A DNA stretch of 64,000 nt from Gottfriedia sp002574545. Its GTDB lineage: Bacteria > Bacillota > Bacilli > Bacillales > Bacillaceae_G. The translations under genes and the position numbers were made by a program. The DNA lies in NCBI GenBank assembly GCA_052180195.1, contig CP197469.1. One strand, 5' to 3'. Positions 34,790 through 43,940 of this stretch are shown piece after piece. Each line of letters starts with the position of its first letter. Position 1 is the first letter of the stretch. The notes beneath the pieces were generated by a model. It was not told where the DNA came from and searched no databases. It saw only the letters and a list, made by a program, of their open reading frames with translations.

Positions 34790-35443
34790 TTATTGATTTA
34801 AAAAATAATGTTTCCCTTTAACTAGATAATAAATATTTTCTGCAATATTTGTTGCATAATCTGCAATTCTTTCAAGATATCTACAAATAAATGCCATTTG
34901 CATAATATTGGATACATGCTCAGGTGAATTTGCCATACTCGTCATTAGAGTTCTAACAGTCGTTCCATATAATTCATCAACAAGATCGTCAATTTCACCA
35001 ATCTCTTTGGCAGCTTGTAAATCTTCTGTACGGTATGCTTCTGAAGCTTTTGTTAACATATCTATGCCAAGTTCATGCATCTTTTCTATATTCTCAAGTG
35101 GCAAGCTTTCTTGACGACTACGAATTCGAATTGTCGACTTTGCGATATTTACCGCATAATCTGCAACGCGTTCAAGATCATGAGCAATCTTAATAGCCGT
35201 TAAATTTCTTCTCAAGTCTACAGCAACTGGTTGTTGTCTTGTAATAATCACTAAAATTAATTCATTAATTTCTTTTTCTAATTTATTTATACGGTCATCT
35301 TCGTCAATTACTTCTAAAGCAGTTTCAACATTTTCAGTACGAAATGCCTCCATACTTTTAATAACTGCTTTTTTTGTTTTCTCAGCTAATTCGATGATCA
35401 TTTCTTGTAATGATTTTAAGTCTGCTTCAAATTGATTTCTCAT
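34790..35443 (-). CDS. phoU: Phosphate signalling protein PhoU
   Basis: PhoU links the Pst phosphate transporter to the PhoR/PhoB-type two-component system and keeps the regulon off in high phosphate. 217 residues, all helical, with two PhoU repeats; the acidic metal-binding motifs appear as ADYAVNIAKS near residue 95 and ADYATNIAEN near 199 (E/DxxxD type). ATG 35443 has AGGTG seven bases upstream; a GTG directly before it is too close. It follows pstB by 23 bases. B. subtilis itself lacks phoU at this locus. Confidence 0.92.
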   Translation of the reverse strand: MRNQFEADLKSLQEMIIELAEKTKKAVIKSMEAFRTENVETALEVIDEDDRINKLEKEINELILVIITRQQPVAVDLRRNLTAIKIAHDLERVADYAVNIAKSTIRIRSRQESLPLENIEKMHELGIDMLTKASEAYRTEDLQAAKEIGEIDDLVDELYGTTVRTLMTSMANSPEHVSNIMQMAFICRYLERIADYATNIAENIYYLVKGKHYFLNQ

Positions 35444-35466
35444 CACTATTCACCTGTTCCCTTCTA

Positions 35467-36294
35467 TTATCCGAATCGTCCGGTAATATAATCTTCCGTA
35501 CGTTTATCTTTCGGTGTTGAGAACAGTTTATTGGTATCTGAGAACTCAACTACTTCACCGCTTAAAAAGAAAGCAGTTTTATCCGAAACACGAGCTGCTT
35601 GCTGCATATTATGGGTAACAATAATAATACTAAAATCTTTTTTTAAATCGTGAATTAACTCTTCAACTTTTAAAGTTGAAATAGGATCTAGTGCTGAAGT
35701 TGGTTCATCCATCAAAATAACATCCGGCTCGATGGCTAAACAGCGGGCGATACATAAACGTTGTTGTTGCCCTCCAGAAAGACCAAAAGCATTCTCATGC
35801 AAACGATCCTTAACCTCATCCCATATTGCTGCGCCTTCTAAACTTTTTTCAACAATCCGATTTAAGGTAGCTTTATCTTTAATACCATGAATTTTTGGTC
35901 CATATGCAACGTTTTCCCAAATCGACTTAGGAAATACGTTTGGCTTTTGGAATACCATTCCCACCTGTGTTCTTAATTCTTCAACTGGATAGTTTTTATC
36001 AAAAATATCTTGTTTGCGGTAAAGAATCTTTCCTTCTGTTCGAACTGAAGGGACTAACTCAACCATTCGATTTAATGTTTTTAAATAGGTCGATTTACCA
36101 CATCCACTAGGTCCAATAATTGCAGTAACTTCATTCTCATAAATACTTAAATTTATATTTTTCAATGCCTTATCTTGTCCATACCATAAATTTAAATCTT
36201 GAGTATCATATACAACTGATTTATTTACGTTTGTACTTAGCTCTTCAAACTCTTCATTTTTAATATGATTCTCTCTATTTAATGTCATTGTCAT
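35467..36294 (-). CDS. pstB: Phosphate ABC transporter ATP-binding protein PstB
   Basis: ATPase of the high-affinity phosphate importer. 275 residues with Walker A GPSGCGKS (61-68), Q-loop, signature LSGGQQQRL, Walker B ILMDEPTSALDP and the H-loop IVTHNMQQAA. An N-terminal extension of about 28 residues precedes the usual start, as in several bacillar PstB proteins. AGGGG lies nine bases before the ATG. Its partners pstS, pstC and pstA, which precede it in B. subtilis, are not here: pbpA is directly upstream. Two PhoP-like repeats lie in the intergenic region. Confidence 0.92.
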   Translation of the reverse strand: MTMTLNRENHIKNEEFEELSTNVNKSVVYDTQDLNLWYGQDKALKNINLSIYENEVTAIIGPSGCGKSTYLKTLNRMVELVPSVRTEGKILYRKQDIFDKNYPVEELRTQVGMVFQKPNVFPKSIWENVAYGPKIHGIKDKATLNRIVEKSLEGAAIWDEVKDRLHENAFGLSGGQQQRLCIARCLAIEPDVILMDEPTSALDPISTLKVEELIHDLKKDFSIIIVTHNMQQAARVSDKTAFFLSGEVVEFSDTNKLFSTPKDKRTEDYITGRFG

Positions 36295-36427
36295 TACTTT
36301 TGTCCCCTCTCATCCTAAAGGAAGCTTTCTATTATCTAAAAATTTTCTTAACAATCGATAACATTTAAAATCGTTTAATTCAGTAATACATTACACGAAT
36401 AATCATATTCTCAAACTATTAAACCTG

Positions 36428-36455
36428 TTTTAACCGAATGTAAAGATTATGTAAA
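36428..36455 (-). promoter_or_regulatory. PhoP-box-like direct repeats upstream of pstB
   Basis: On the minus strand TTTACA occurs at 36455-36450 and again exactly 11 bases on at 36444-36439, with the degenerate TTAAAA in phase at 36433-36428. Repeats of TT(A/C/T)ACA at 11-base spacing are the known PhoP-binding pattern of B. subtilis. The site is about 140-160 bases before pstB. The rest of 36295-36500 holds no gene. Confidence 0.6.
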
Positions 36456-36500
36456 TAAGTTCAGATGGTGAAGGAAGGGTGTTGAATAGAAGTTGTTTTC

Positions 36501-36535
36501 CAAATAAAAAAGAGAAGGGTCTGCCCCCTTCTCTT
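36501..36535 (-). terminator. Terminator of pbpA
   Basis: AGAGAAGGG ... CCCTTCTCT with TTTTTTATTTG following on the minus strand. Confidence 0.9.
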
Positions 36536-36537
36536 CC

Positions 36538-38697
36538 CTATTGATTTTTATTTTGAGTGTTTTGTTTATCTTGATTGTCTTGTTTATCTAGAATGTCTTT
36601 TGGTTCATCGTTATAAATTGATTGTCTTTCTTTTTTCAATTTAAAGTATTCATCCATAATATCTCGGCCAATGTATTTATTAACAGGCGCTTGGTCAGTT
36701 TGTAACCAAGGAACTACTACTACAAAGGCAATTTCAGGATTGTCATATGGAGCATATCCCATCAATGTTTCATTATAAGTTTTTTGTGGCCCGTTGTATT
36801 TTTTACGATCTGGACCGTCGTATACAGATTGGGCTGTACCTGTTTTACCAGCTACTTTATAGTCTACACCCGTGAAGTATTTTCGAGCTGTACCACCAGT
36901 CTCATTATATACTTTGATAAAACCTTGTTTAACATGATCGATGTATGATTGTTTCATATCGATTCGATTTAATATTTTAGGCTTAATTTCTTGTCTAATG
37001 ACACCATTATCTTCACCAATTGAAGGTTGTCTCAATTCTTTTGCAACATGTGGTTGAATTCTGTAACCGCCATTTGCGATTGTAGATACATATTGTGCTA
37101 ATTGAAGTGGTGTATACGTATCATACTGCCCAATCGCCATATCTAGTAGGAAACCTGGGCTTTTGTCTACACCTTTAAATCCAATTGCTTCATTTGGTAA
37201 ATCAATTCCAGTTTTAACGCCAAGTCCGAATTGACTAAAACTTTTTCGGAATGTATCAAACGCTTTTACATCGATATCTAATGGCCTATTTTCTACGTAA
37301 TGTGCTTTTCCAATAGCCATAGCTGTTCGGAACATATAAACGTTTGATGAATACTTAAGCGCATCTAAATCATTAATCCAACCGAAGTTTTTATATGAAG
37401 CTTTCACTGGTGTACCAGCAATTCTAATTGGTGTATCGTATAGCCTTTGCCCTGGAGTAATTGCCCCTGTTTGATAACCAGTTAAAAGAGTTGCACCTTT
37501 TACAGTTGAACCCATCTCATAAGATGAAGTAAGATTTCCTGTTGCGTAATCTACTATTTTATTTTTTCCTGTCTTTTTGTCTTTAACAATCTGCTTACCA
37601 GACATCGCTAAAATTTCACCTGTATTTGGATTAATCATTGTAACAAATGCACGGTCCAAATAACGACCATTTGACGTTGCTTTAGCTTTTATAAGCTCTC
37701 TTTTAACGATTTCATCAACTTTACCTTGAAGTTCAATATCAATTGATAGTACTAAATCACTTCCGGGTTCCCCTTCTGTAATCACTTTCGTATCAACAAC
37801 ATTTCCGTTTGAATCAATAACATTTTGTGCTTTACCTTTTGTACCACGTAAAACATCCTCATACTGCTTTTCAATATAACTTTTCCCTACACGATCATTA
37901 CGGTCATAACCACGCGCTAAATAATAATCAACATTTTGAGCAGGTAATCCTTCTTTTTCAGAAGTAATATTACCTAAAATAGTTCGGAATGTATCTTCAT
38001 AAACGTATTTTCTTTCCCAATTTGTCGTTACATCTACACCTGGAAGCTCGTCCAAATGTTCGCTAACTGTAGCATATTCTTTTTCAGTAACTCCTTCACT
38101 TTTAATTGTTTGTGGAGTTAGTGCATAACCAGCACTCATCTGCTTGTAAATTGCAAGTATTTGTAAGTCATTTGCACTAAGTGAATTGATATCATCCTCT
38201 GTAATTTTATCAATTTGCAAATTATAGTAAGCTTTATTATATGCAGCGTCATCATCTTTATTTTGAGCTTTTAATGTTTTATTCTCTTTTTTGGATACTA
38301 GTTTTTTTGCAGCTTTAGGATTTGTTAATAACCAATAATCTTTTTTATCTCGTTCTGTAATTTTATTAGTTGGCATATTAAGATAAGTTTTTAACTTTTT
38401 AGCCATTGTTAATAGCTCACCTGAAGAAGTACCTTTTTTTCTTGTATACGTAATTGTACGCAAAGGCGTATTATCTACGACAACATTTCCGTTTCGATCT
38501 AAAATTTTCCCCCTTGGTACAGCTTGATCGACGGTCATATTTTCTGTACGTTCTAACTCTAATTTATAGTCTTCACCTTTAACAATTTGTACGACTCCTA
38601 ATCTTAGAATTAAAACAGAAAATAAGACAAACACAAGAAAAAATAATGTATTCAGTCGTGTTGGTAATGTAATTTTATATTTCTTAGGCTTATTCAT
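36538..38697 (-). CDS. pbpA: Class B penicillin-binding protein 2 (PbpA/PBP2A type)
   Basis: A transpeptidase that cross-links peptidoglycan during cell elongation. 719 residues: a short cytoplasmic tail, one membrane helix (about 15-35, LNTLFFLVFVLFSVLIL), the PBP dimerisation domain (about 55-330, with PRGKILDRNG near 65) and the transpeptidase domain. Active-site motifs are STVK near residue 395, SSN near 450 and KTG near 615 (GKTGTAQS). The C-terminus is a hydrophilic tail rich in Q, N, D and K. ATG 38697 with AGAGGAGAAAA upstream is chosen; the frame extends to 38793 without a site. Confidence 0.93.
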   Translation of the reverse strand: MNKPKKYKITLPTRLNTLFFLVFVLFSVLILRLGVVQIVKGEDYKLELERTENMTVDQAVPRGKILDRNGNVVVDNTPLRTITYTRKKGTSSGELLTMAKKLKTYLNMPTNKITERDKKDYWLLTNPKAAKKLVSKKENKTLKAQNKDDDAAYNKAYYNLQIDKITEDDINSLSANDLQILAIYKQMSAGYALTPQTIKSEGVTEKEYATVSEHLDELPGVDVTTNWERKYVYEDTFRTILGNITSEKEGLPAQNVDYYLARGYDRNDRVGKSYIEKQYEDVLRGTKGKAQNVIDSNGNVVDTKVITEGEPGSDLVLSIDIELQGKVDEIVKRELIKAKATSNGRYLDRAFVTMINPNTGEILAMSGKQIVKDKKTGKNKIVDYATGNLTSSYEMGSTVKGATLLTGYQTGAITPGQRLYDTPIRIAGTPVKASYKNFGWINDLDALKYSSNVYMFRTAMAIGKAHYVENRPLDIDVKAFDTFRKSFSQFGLGVKTGIDLPNEAIGFKGVDKSPGFLLDMAIGQYDTYTPLQLAQYVSTIANGGYRIQPHVAKELRQPSIGEDNGVIRQEIKPKILNRIDMKQSYIDHVKQGFIKVYNETGGTARKYFTGVDYKVAGKTGTAQSVYDGPDRKKYNGPQKTYNETLMGYAPYDNPEIAFVVVVPWLQTDQAPVNKYIGRDIMDEYFKLKKERQSIYNDEPKDILDKQDNQDKQNTQNKNQ

Positions 38698-38796
38698 TTT
38701 TTCTCCTCTTTTTTCTACAAATACTAATTCTACATATAATTTTATTGTCTTGAAAATAGAATAACTGCTTAGTTTTTGACAATTTAGTGACAATAT

Positions 38797-40014
38797 TTAA
38801 GCATGCTTATATTCTAAATTCCTCATTACGAAATAGACCAAAAAGTGTCCAGCACCAAATAAACACATTAATAGTGGAATTACTTTTTCTGGTGGAAATA
38901 TCGATGTACATACAATGAAAACTGCAATAGAAAACATTCTACCGCTATTTAAATACACTTCACGTATTACGATATATTCCACTCTATATTCCCTGGCCTT
39001 ATACGATTTTCCTATTATATCATATGTTAAAGATAAGTAAGGTACTAAAATGATTGGATACGCCAAAGAAATTATTGCACCGTAGATCATTAATAAAGGA
39101 AAAGAAACTTTAAAAGCGATTACAAAAACAGCGCAGAATAATAGTAAACCGCCAATAAAGATCGCTTTCATTCTATAATTTTCTTTTATAATCCTTGTAA
39201 CGATATAATAGGTAATAAAGCTAATTAATGATGTAAGTAGCCCGTATTTCCCTAATGCAAATTCACTTCCTGTTGATATAAAAATATAAATTGAAATAAC
39301 AAACAGAAAAATTCCTTCCCGAGTCCCTTGAAAGAAATTAGCATAAGTTACTTTTCGCCAATTTTCATTTAATTTTCTTTCTTGTATAACTCGCTTAATA
39401 TTGAACTCACTATCAAGTTCCCGTCTAATTAAGAAACAACTTAAAACTACTGCACATATAAATAAGATAACTGCAGCAAGAAACACAAAATGATATCCTT
39501 TATTTCCGATCATTGAGGAAATAATTACTCCTGCAATAAACGGGCCAATCATACCTGTGAACGAATTAATAATCCCTAAAAAACCATTAAAAAATTGTCT
39601 AGTTTCAGGTTCAGTAACTTCAAACGTTAATAAATTAAAAGCTAAATAGTAACATCCATTCCCAATTCCTAAGATTGCCCCAATCAAAATTGTTGCTAAT
39701 AATGTCTTCGTTTCAAAAAGTAAAACAACTATGTAGAATATTGCTAAAAAAGAAATACCAGCCCTTAAAATGAAAACTCGATCAATTGTTTTAGCTAATC
39801 TTCCTGCAATTACGAATGTAATAGCTTGGAAAAAAGCAATCGAAAATTGGTATGAAGCAATTGGTAAATAATTATTTGATTGCTTCCACAAATAAACATT
39901 TACAAATGTGCTAGATAAAGCTGTCGCTAAAGTAAACAATCCACTAACACTCAGTAAAAGAATTAAGTCTTTATTTAAATCTACATCACCTAATAAAAAT
40001 TTCCACTTACTCAT
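38797..40014 (-). CDS. yqgE: MFS transporter YqgE
   Basis: A 405-residue polytopic membrane protein with about 12 hydrophobic helices in two halves, separated by a charged loop near residues 195-225 (RRELDSEFNIKRVIQERK). The pattern is that of the major facilitator superfamily and the position, between sodA and pbpA, is that of B. subtilis yqgE. The substrate is unknown. AAGGAGAG precedes the ATG. It ends about 100 bases before the pbpA start. Confidence 0.8.
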   Translation of the reverse strand: MSKWKFLLGDVDLNKDLILLLSVSGLFTLATALSSTFVNVYLWKQSNNYLPIASYQFSIAFFQAITFVIAGRLAKTIDRVFILRAGISFLAIFYIVVLLFETKTLLATILIGAILGIGNGCYYLAFNLLTFEVTEPETRQFFNGFLGIINSFTGMIGPFIAGVIISSMIGNKGYHFVFLAAVILFICAVVLSCFLIRRELDSEFNIKRVIQERKLNENWRKVTYANFFQGTREGIFLFVISIYIFISTGSEFALGKYGLLTSLISFITYYIVTRIIKENYRMKAIFIGGLLLFCAVFVIAFKVSFPLLMIYGAIISLAYPIILVPYLSLTYDIIGKSYKAREYRVEYIVIREVYLNSGRMFSIAVFIVCTSIFPPEKVIPLLMCLFGAGHFLVYFVMRNLEYKHA

Positions 40015-40082
40015 AATAAACTCTCCTTTGTCTCATGAACTAGTTTTCCGAGTAAATGAAAATTTATCCTTTTTTTAGCCAT

Positions 40083-40116
40083 AAAAAAACACTACTTAAA
40101 TAAATTAAGTAGTGTT
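40083..40116 (-). terminator. Terminator of sodA
   Basis: AACACTACTTAA / TTAAGTAGTGTT (40088-40116) with TTTTTTTAT on the minus strand. Confidence 0.9.
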
Positions 40117-40129
40117 CATTTTTTATAAA

Positions 40130-40738
40130 TTATTTAGCAGCTTGGTATAATTCTTCTACTTTTTCCCAGTTAACTACATTCCAGAATGCACCAACGTAGT
40201 CAGGACGTTTGTTTTGGTAGTTTAAGTAGTAAGCATGCTCCCATACATCTAAACCTAAGATAGGAGTTTTACCTTCCATTAATGGTGAATCTTGGTTAGC
40301 AGTGCTAGTCACTTCTAACTCACCATTGTTTACTACTAACCAAGCCCAACCAGAACCAAAACGAGTTAATGCAGCTTGAGTGAAAGCAGCTTTAAACTCA
40401 TCTAGGCTACCGAATTTAGCGTTAATTGCTTCAGCAACTTCACCAACTGGAGTACCTGTACCTTCTGGAGTTAATAATGTCCAGAATAAGCTATGGTTAG
40501 CATGTCCACCACCATTGTTACGTACTGCTGTACGGATTCCTTCTGGAAGTGCATCTAAGTTTGAAATTAATTCTTCAATTGAAGAAGCAGCTACTTCTTT
40601 CCCTTCTAAAGCAGCGTTTAAGTTTGTTACATATGTATTGTGGTGACGAGTGTGATGAATATTCATTGTTTCTTTATCAAAGTGTGGCTCTAATGCATCA
40701 TAAGCATAAGGTAATTGTGGTAATTCAAATTTTGACAT
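40130..40738 (-). CDS. sodA: Superoxide dismutase [Mn]
   Basis: Manganese superoxide dismutase, 202 residues. Starts MSKFELPQLPYAYDALEPHF; metal ligands are H28 in MNIHHTRHH, the histidine in GHANHSLFW, and the aspartate and histidine in LDVWEHAYYLNYQ. ATG 40738 has a strong GGGAGGA site upstream; the frame runs further to 40870 without one. Codon use is more biased than in neighbours, as expected of an abundant protein. Monocistronic, ended by its own terminator. Confidence 0.97.
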   Translation of the reverse strand: MSKFELPQLPYAYDALEPHFDKETMNIHHTRHHNTYVTNLNAALEGKEVAASSIEELISNLDALPEGIRTAVRNNGGGHANHSLFWTLLTPEGTGTPVGEVAEAINAKFGSLDEFKAAFTQAALTRFGSGWAWLVVNNGELEVTSTANQDSPLMEGKTPILGLDVWEHAYYLNYQNKRPDYVGAFWNVVNWEKVEELYQAAK

Positions 40739-40893
40739 TTTTAATTTCCTCCCAAAGATAATAGTGAATTTCAATTTAAACTTATCAAATATACAGAAAG
40801 ATTTCAACAGTAATGCTCGAGAAAAGGAAAAGAAAGTAAAAAACATTAATTCCTGGAAGAAAAATTTCATCTTTATTATTTAACAATCAAACG

Positions 40894-40929
40894 AAAAAAG
40901 TCTTCAACAAAAATGTTGAAGACTTTTTT
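40894..40929 (-). terminator. Terminator of the tRNA cluster
   Basis: A perfect 15-base-pair stem, AAAAAAGTCTTCAAC / GTTGAAGACTTTTTT, loop AAAAAT, directly after the last tRNA. Confidence 0.93.
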
Positions 40930-40939
40930 CACTAAATAA

Positions 40940-41028
40940 GGAGTAAGAGGGATTCGAACCCCCGCGGGCTGTTACACCCCTGTCGGTTTTCAAGACCGAT
41001 CCCTTCAGCCGGACTTGGGTATTACTCC
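40940..41028 (-). tRNA. tRNA-Ser (anticodon UGA)
   Basis: An 89-base gene folding with acceptor GGAGTAA/TTACTCC, anticodon arm CGGTCTTGAAAACCG (anticodon TGA, reading UCA), a long variable arm (CAGGGGTGTAACAGCCC) typical of serine, and the T arm GGGGGTTCGAATCCC. The base after the acceptor is T, and CCA is not encoded (TTAT follows), unlike the two neighbouring tRNAs. Confidence 0.93.
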
Positions 41029-41040
41029 ATAATAAATTAT

Positions 41041-41117
41041 TGGTAGCGGCGGAGGGAGTCGAACCCACGACCTCACGGGTATGAACCGTACGCTCTAGCC
41101 AGCTGAGCTACACCGCC
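41041..41117 (-). tRNA. tRNA-Met (elongator, anticodon CAU)
   Basis: A 77-base gene, 5' GGCGGTGTAGCTCAGCTGG, anticodon arm ACGGTTCATACCCG, CCA encoded. The G-T first acceptor pair is the same as I recall for the B. subtilis elongator tRNA-Met. The anticodon could in principle be that of a lysidine-modified tRNA-Ile, but the body matches tRNA-Met. Confidence 0.93.
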
Positions 41118-41129
41118 AAACTATATAAA

Positions 41130-41204
41130 TGGCTCCGCAGGTAGGGTTCGAACCTACGACCACTCGGTTAACAGCCGAGTGCTCTACCACTGAGCTACTG
41201 CGGA
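41130..41204 (-). tRNA. tRNA-Asn (anticodon GUU)
   Basis: A 75-base gene, acceptor TCCGCAG/CTGCGGA, anticodon arm CTCGGCTGTTAACCGAG (GTT), T arm GTAGGTTCGAACCCTAC, CCA encoded. First gene of the three-tRNA unit Asn-Met-Ser. Confidence 0.96.
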
Positions 41205-41234
41205 ATAATTAATGTTGTCCTTAAGACAATATTT

Positions 41235-41263
41235 AATTTATCATGTTTCAAACTAAACGTCAA
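41235..41263 (-). promoter_or_regulatory. Promoter of the tRNA-Asn-Met-Ser unit
   Basis: TTGACG (41263-41258) and TAAATT (41240-41235) with a 17-base spacer on the minus strand, about 30 bases before tRNA-Asn. The rest of 41205-41504 is AT-rich without a gene. Confidence 0.7.
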
Positions 41264-41442
41264 TACTTTTAATTATTTTTTTCATTATTAATTTATATTA
41301 ACGATTTATTAGTTTTTGATCCAACATTTAGACCAAACTTAAATTTGATTAATAAACCTTTTCATTCTCTTTTACTCATATCTTTTTTAATGAAAAAGTT
41401 TTCTATTCAATTACAAAAAAAAGATTATAATATACAAAATAG

Positions 41443-41469
41443 CCCGAAAGTTACATAATAAATTTCGGG
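41443..41469 (+). other. Leader stem-loop before the DUF1189 gene
   Basis: CCCGAAA (41443-41449) pairs with TTTCGGG (41463-41469), about 35 bases upstream of the ATG and just after a TATAAT box (41424-41429). No T-run follows, so it is not a terminator; it may stabilise the mRNA end. Confidence 0.4.
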
Positions 41470-41504
41470 AAGTGAAATAACATTAAATAAGAAAGGATGA
41501 GTTT

Positions 41505-42263
41505 ATGAATCTATTTAAACAATTTTGGTTTAGTTTATTCTCTCCAAAAACAATATCAAGATATAGACTCCAAAAAATCGGTAAAACAATCTTTTTTCTA
41601 TTCCTACTAGCAATTTTATATACTCTTCCGGGTTTCTTTTCATTTGAAAAAAATGTGAAGCTTCAAGTGAACAATGTTTCTGATTTGCTAAAGGATAATA
41701 TTCAATCAATTTCTTTAAACAAAGGAGCTTTAACAATTAACGATAATACGCCGTTTGAACGAAACATCGGTGAATATAAATATGCTATCTATCCAAATGA
41801 AACAGTCATACCTTCAAAATTAAAAAATGAACAGTTTGCTGTTGTTGTGTTAAAAAATAGAGTCGTTATTAAAAATGATAAAGGTGAGCAAGATTATCCC
41901 TACCCTTCATTAAACTCTACTGAAATACACAAAGCAGACGTTTCAAAATTTATTAAAAATATAAATGAAGCTCTTCCGGTATTTTTAATCGCATTATTTT
42001 TCCTATTTTATTTAGGATCTTGTATCTTCATATTTATAGTTGCTATATTGTTAGCGTTTTTAACAGGTTTATTTAAATCGACTAAGCACTTGCCTTTTAG
42101 ACAACGCTTTGCAATGGTTTCGTATAGCTTAACACTTCCTACCGTTATCTATTTATTGCTAGGATTACTGAATATAACGATTCCATTCCAAACATTAATT
42201 TTTATTTTAATAACGGTTGGTATGTACACATTAACAATTAAAAATTTACCTTCTAAAAAATAA
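41505..42263 (+). CDS. yqgB: DUF1189 family membrane protein (YqgB locus)
   Basis: A 252-residue membrane protein: one helix at about 27-45, a soluble outer domain of roughly 110 residues (50-155), then four to five helices (about 157-190, 205-250). This pattern and the sequence suggest DUF1189, whose function is unknown; the position between sodA/tRNA and yqfZ matches yqgB. AGAAAGGATGAG precedes the ATG. The downstream gene yqfZ has its own ribosome site 120 bases on. Confidence 0.7.
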   Translation: MNLFKQFWFSLFSPKTISRYRLQKIGKTIFFLFLLAILYTLPGFFSFEKNVKLQVNNVSDLLKDNIQSISLNKGALTINDNTPFERNIGEYKYAIYPNETVIPSKLKNEQFAVVVLKNRVVIKNDKGEQDYPYPSLNSTEIHKADVSKFIKNINEALPVFLIALFFLFYLGSCIFIFIVAILLAFLTGLFKSTKHLPFRQRFAMVSYSLTLPTVIYLLLGLLNITIPFQTLIFILITVGMYTLTIKNLPSKK

Positions 42264-42383
42264 TGTTTACAGAGGTGTGTTTCACACTTCTTTTTTTTTG
42301 CTAAAAAATATATGAATCCAAGCTCCTAGTAGGAATATTGGTTGTGTGGACAAGCATATATTCTACAAAAGGAGTGATGATTA

Positions 42384-42716
42384 ATGAAAAAAATAGCTTT
42401 TTTACTAGGTTCTTTATTGCTTGCATATATAATATTCTTTGACCTTCAAGTTGGGACAATTCCAAATAAAGATATTCCTACAGTGGCAAAAGCAACGAAA
42501 TCTGAAACAAAATCAAGCTCACTTCCAAAATTTGAAAAGATTCAAGTTAAAAACGGTGACACTGTTTTAGGAATTATCGAAGACCTTAATCCAAACTTTA
42601 ACCAGCCAATTAGCCAAATTACAAAAGATTTTAGTGCATTAAACGATGGCCTTTCTCCTACTAAAATCCAAAGTGGAAAATCATATAAATTCCCAATTTA
42701 CTCTTCACAAAAATAA
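42384..42716 (+). CDS. yqfZ: YqfZ-like membrane-anchored protein with LysM-like domain
   Basis: A 110-residue protein: N-terminal helix (about 4-20, IAFLLGSLLLAYIIFF), a linker rich in S, T and K, then a LysM-like part (IQVKNGDTVLGIIEDLNPNF ... SGKSYKFPIY). LysM domains bind peptidoglycan; here one copy would hold the protein near the wall. It is upstream of ispG as yqfZ is in B. subtilis. AAGGAGTG lies before the ATG. Its biological job is unknown. Confidence 0.75.
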   Translation: MKKIAFLLGSLLLAYIIFFDLQVGTIPNKDIPTVAKATKSETKSSSLPKFEKIQVKNGDTVLGIIEDLNPNFNQPISQITKDFSALNDGLSPTKIQSGKSYKFPIYSSQK

Positions 42717-42833
42717 AATTTATGATATATTTCTTTAGAACCAGTTGATAAAATGAGTAATCATGAAGAAAATATGATAATGTAGATTTATACAAAATAG
42801 AAATAAAGTTATTTTTGAAGGAGCGAGTTACTC

Positions 42834-43934
42834 GTGAACGAAATTACACATAGAAGTAAAACACGTGCAGTTAAAGTAGGAAATGTAGTTGTTGGTGGAG
42901 CAAATGAAATTTCAATCCAAAGTATGACAACAACAAAAACACACGATGTTGAAGCAACAGTTGCAGAAATTAAACGACTTGAAGAAGCTGGATGTCAGAT
43001 TGTTCGAGTAGCAGTACCAGACGAAAGAGCTGCAAATGCAATTGCTGATATTAAAAAACAAATTAATATACCACTTGTTGCAGATATACACTTTGATTAT
43101 AAATTAGCCTTAAAAGCAATTGAAGGCGGAGTAGATAAAATAAGAATTAATCCAGGTAATATCGGTCGTAAGGAAAAAGTTGAAGCAGTTGTAAATGCTG
43201 CTAAAGCAAAAGGAATTCCGATTCGTATCGGTGTTAATGCTGGTTCATTAGAAAAAAGAATCTTAGAGAAATATGGTTACCCAACTGCTGATGGAATGGT
43301 TGAAAGTGCATTACATCATATTAAAATTCTTGAAGATTTAGATTTCCACGACATCATTGTTTCGATGAAAGCATCAGATGTAAACCTAGCAATCGAAGCT
43401 TATGAAAAAGCTTCAAAAGCATTCAATTATCCATTACATTTAGGTATTACTGAATCTGGTACTTTGTTTGCAGGTACAGTTAAAAGTGCCGCTGGTTTAG
43501 GTGCAATCATTAGTAAAGGGATCGGAAATACAATGCGTATCTCATTAAGCGCAGATCCAGTTGAAGAAGTAAAAGTCGCAAGAGAACTACTTAAATCTTT
43601 CGGTTTATCTTCAAATGCTGCGACATTAATTTCATGTCCAACATGTGGCCGTATCGAAATTGACTTAATTAGTATCGCAAATGATGTTGAAGAATACATT
43701 TCGACACTAAAAGTACCAATTAAAGTAGCCGTACTTGGATGCGCAGTAAACGGTCCTGGTGAAGCCCGTGAAGCAGACATCGGTATTGCTGGAGCTCGTG
43801 GTGAAGGATTACTATTCCGTCACGGGGAAATCGTACGTAAAGTACCAGAAGCAACAATGGTTGAAGAACTAAAACGCGAAATCGATATCATTGCCAAAGA
43901 AAAACTAGCTGAACTGGAAGCAGCAAAAGGTTAA
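42834..43934 (+). CDS. ispG: 4-hydroxy-3-methylbut-2-enyl-diphosphate synthase (flavodoxin) IspG
   Basis: Penultimate enzyme of the MEP isoprenoid pathway; it converts MEcPP to HMBPP with a [4Fe-4S] cluster. 366 residues with a TIM-barrel N-terminal part and the cluster ligands C268, C271 (SCPTCGR), C303 and E310 (GCAVNGPGEA) in the C-terminal part. Start is GTG at 42834 after GAAGGAGCG. IspH, the next enzyme of the same pathway, is encoded at 58956-59900. Ends in a terminator shared with the converging cysA. Confidence 0.96.
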   Translation: MNEITHRSKTRAVKVGNVVVGGANEISIQSMTTTKTHDVEATVAEIKRLEEAGCQIVRVAVPDERAANAIADIKKQINIPLVADIHFDYKLALKAIEGGVDKIRINPGNIGRKEKVEAVVNAAKAKGIPIRIGVNAGSLEKRILEKYGYPTADGMVESALHHIKILEDLDFHDIIVSMKASDVNLAIEAYEKASKAFNYPLHLGITESGTLFAGTVKSAAGLGAIISKGIGNTMRISLSADPVEEVKVARELLKSFGLSSNAATLISCPTCGRIEIDLISIANDVEEYISTLKVPIKVAVLGCAVNGPGEAREADIGIAGARGEGLLFRHGEIVRKVPEATMVEELKREIDIIAKEKLAELEAAKG

Positions 43935-43940
43935 TAATAA

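Noticed and set aside
43427..43780. A 117-codon minus-strand frame inside ispG
   Set aside because: Shadow of the conserved ispG coding sequence.
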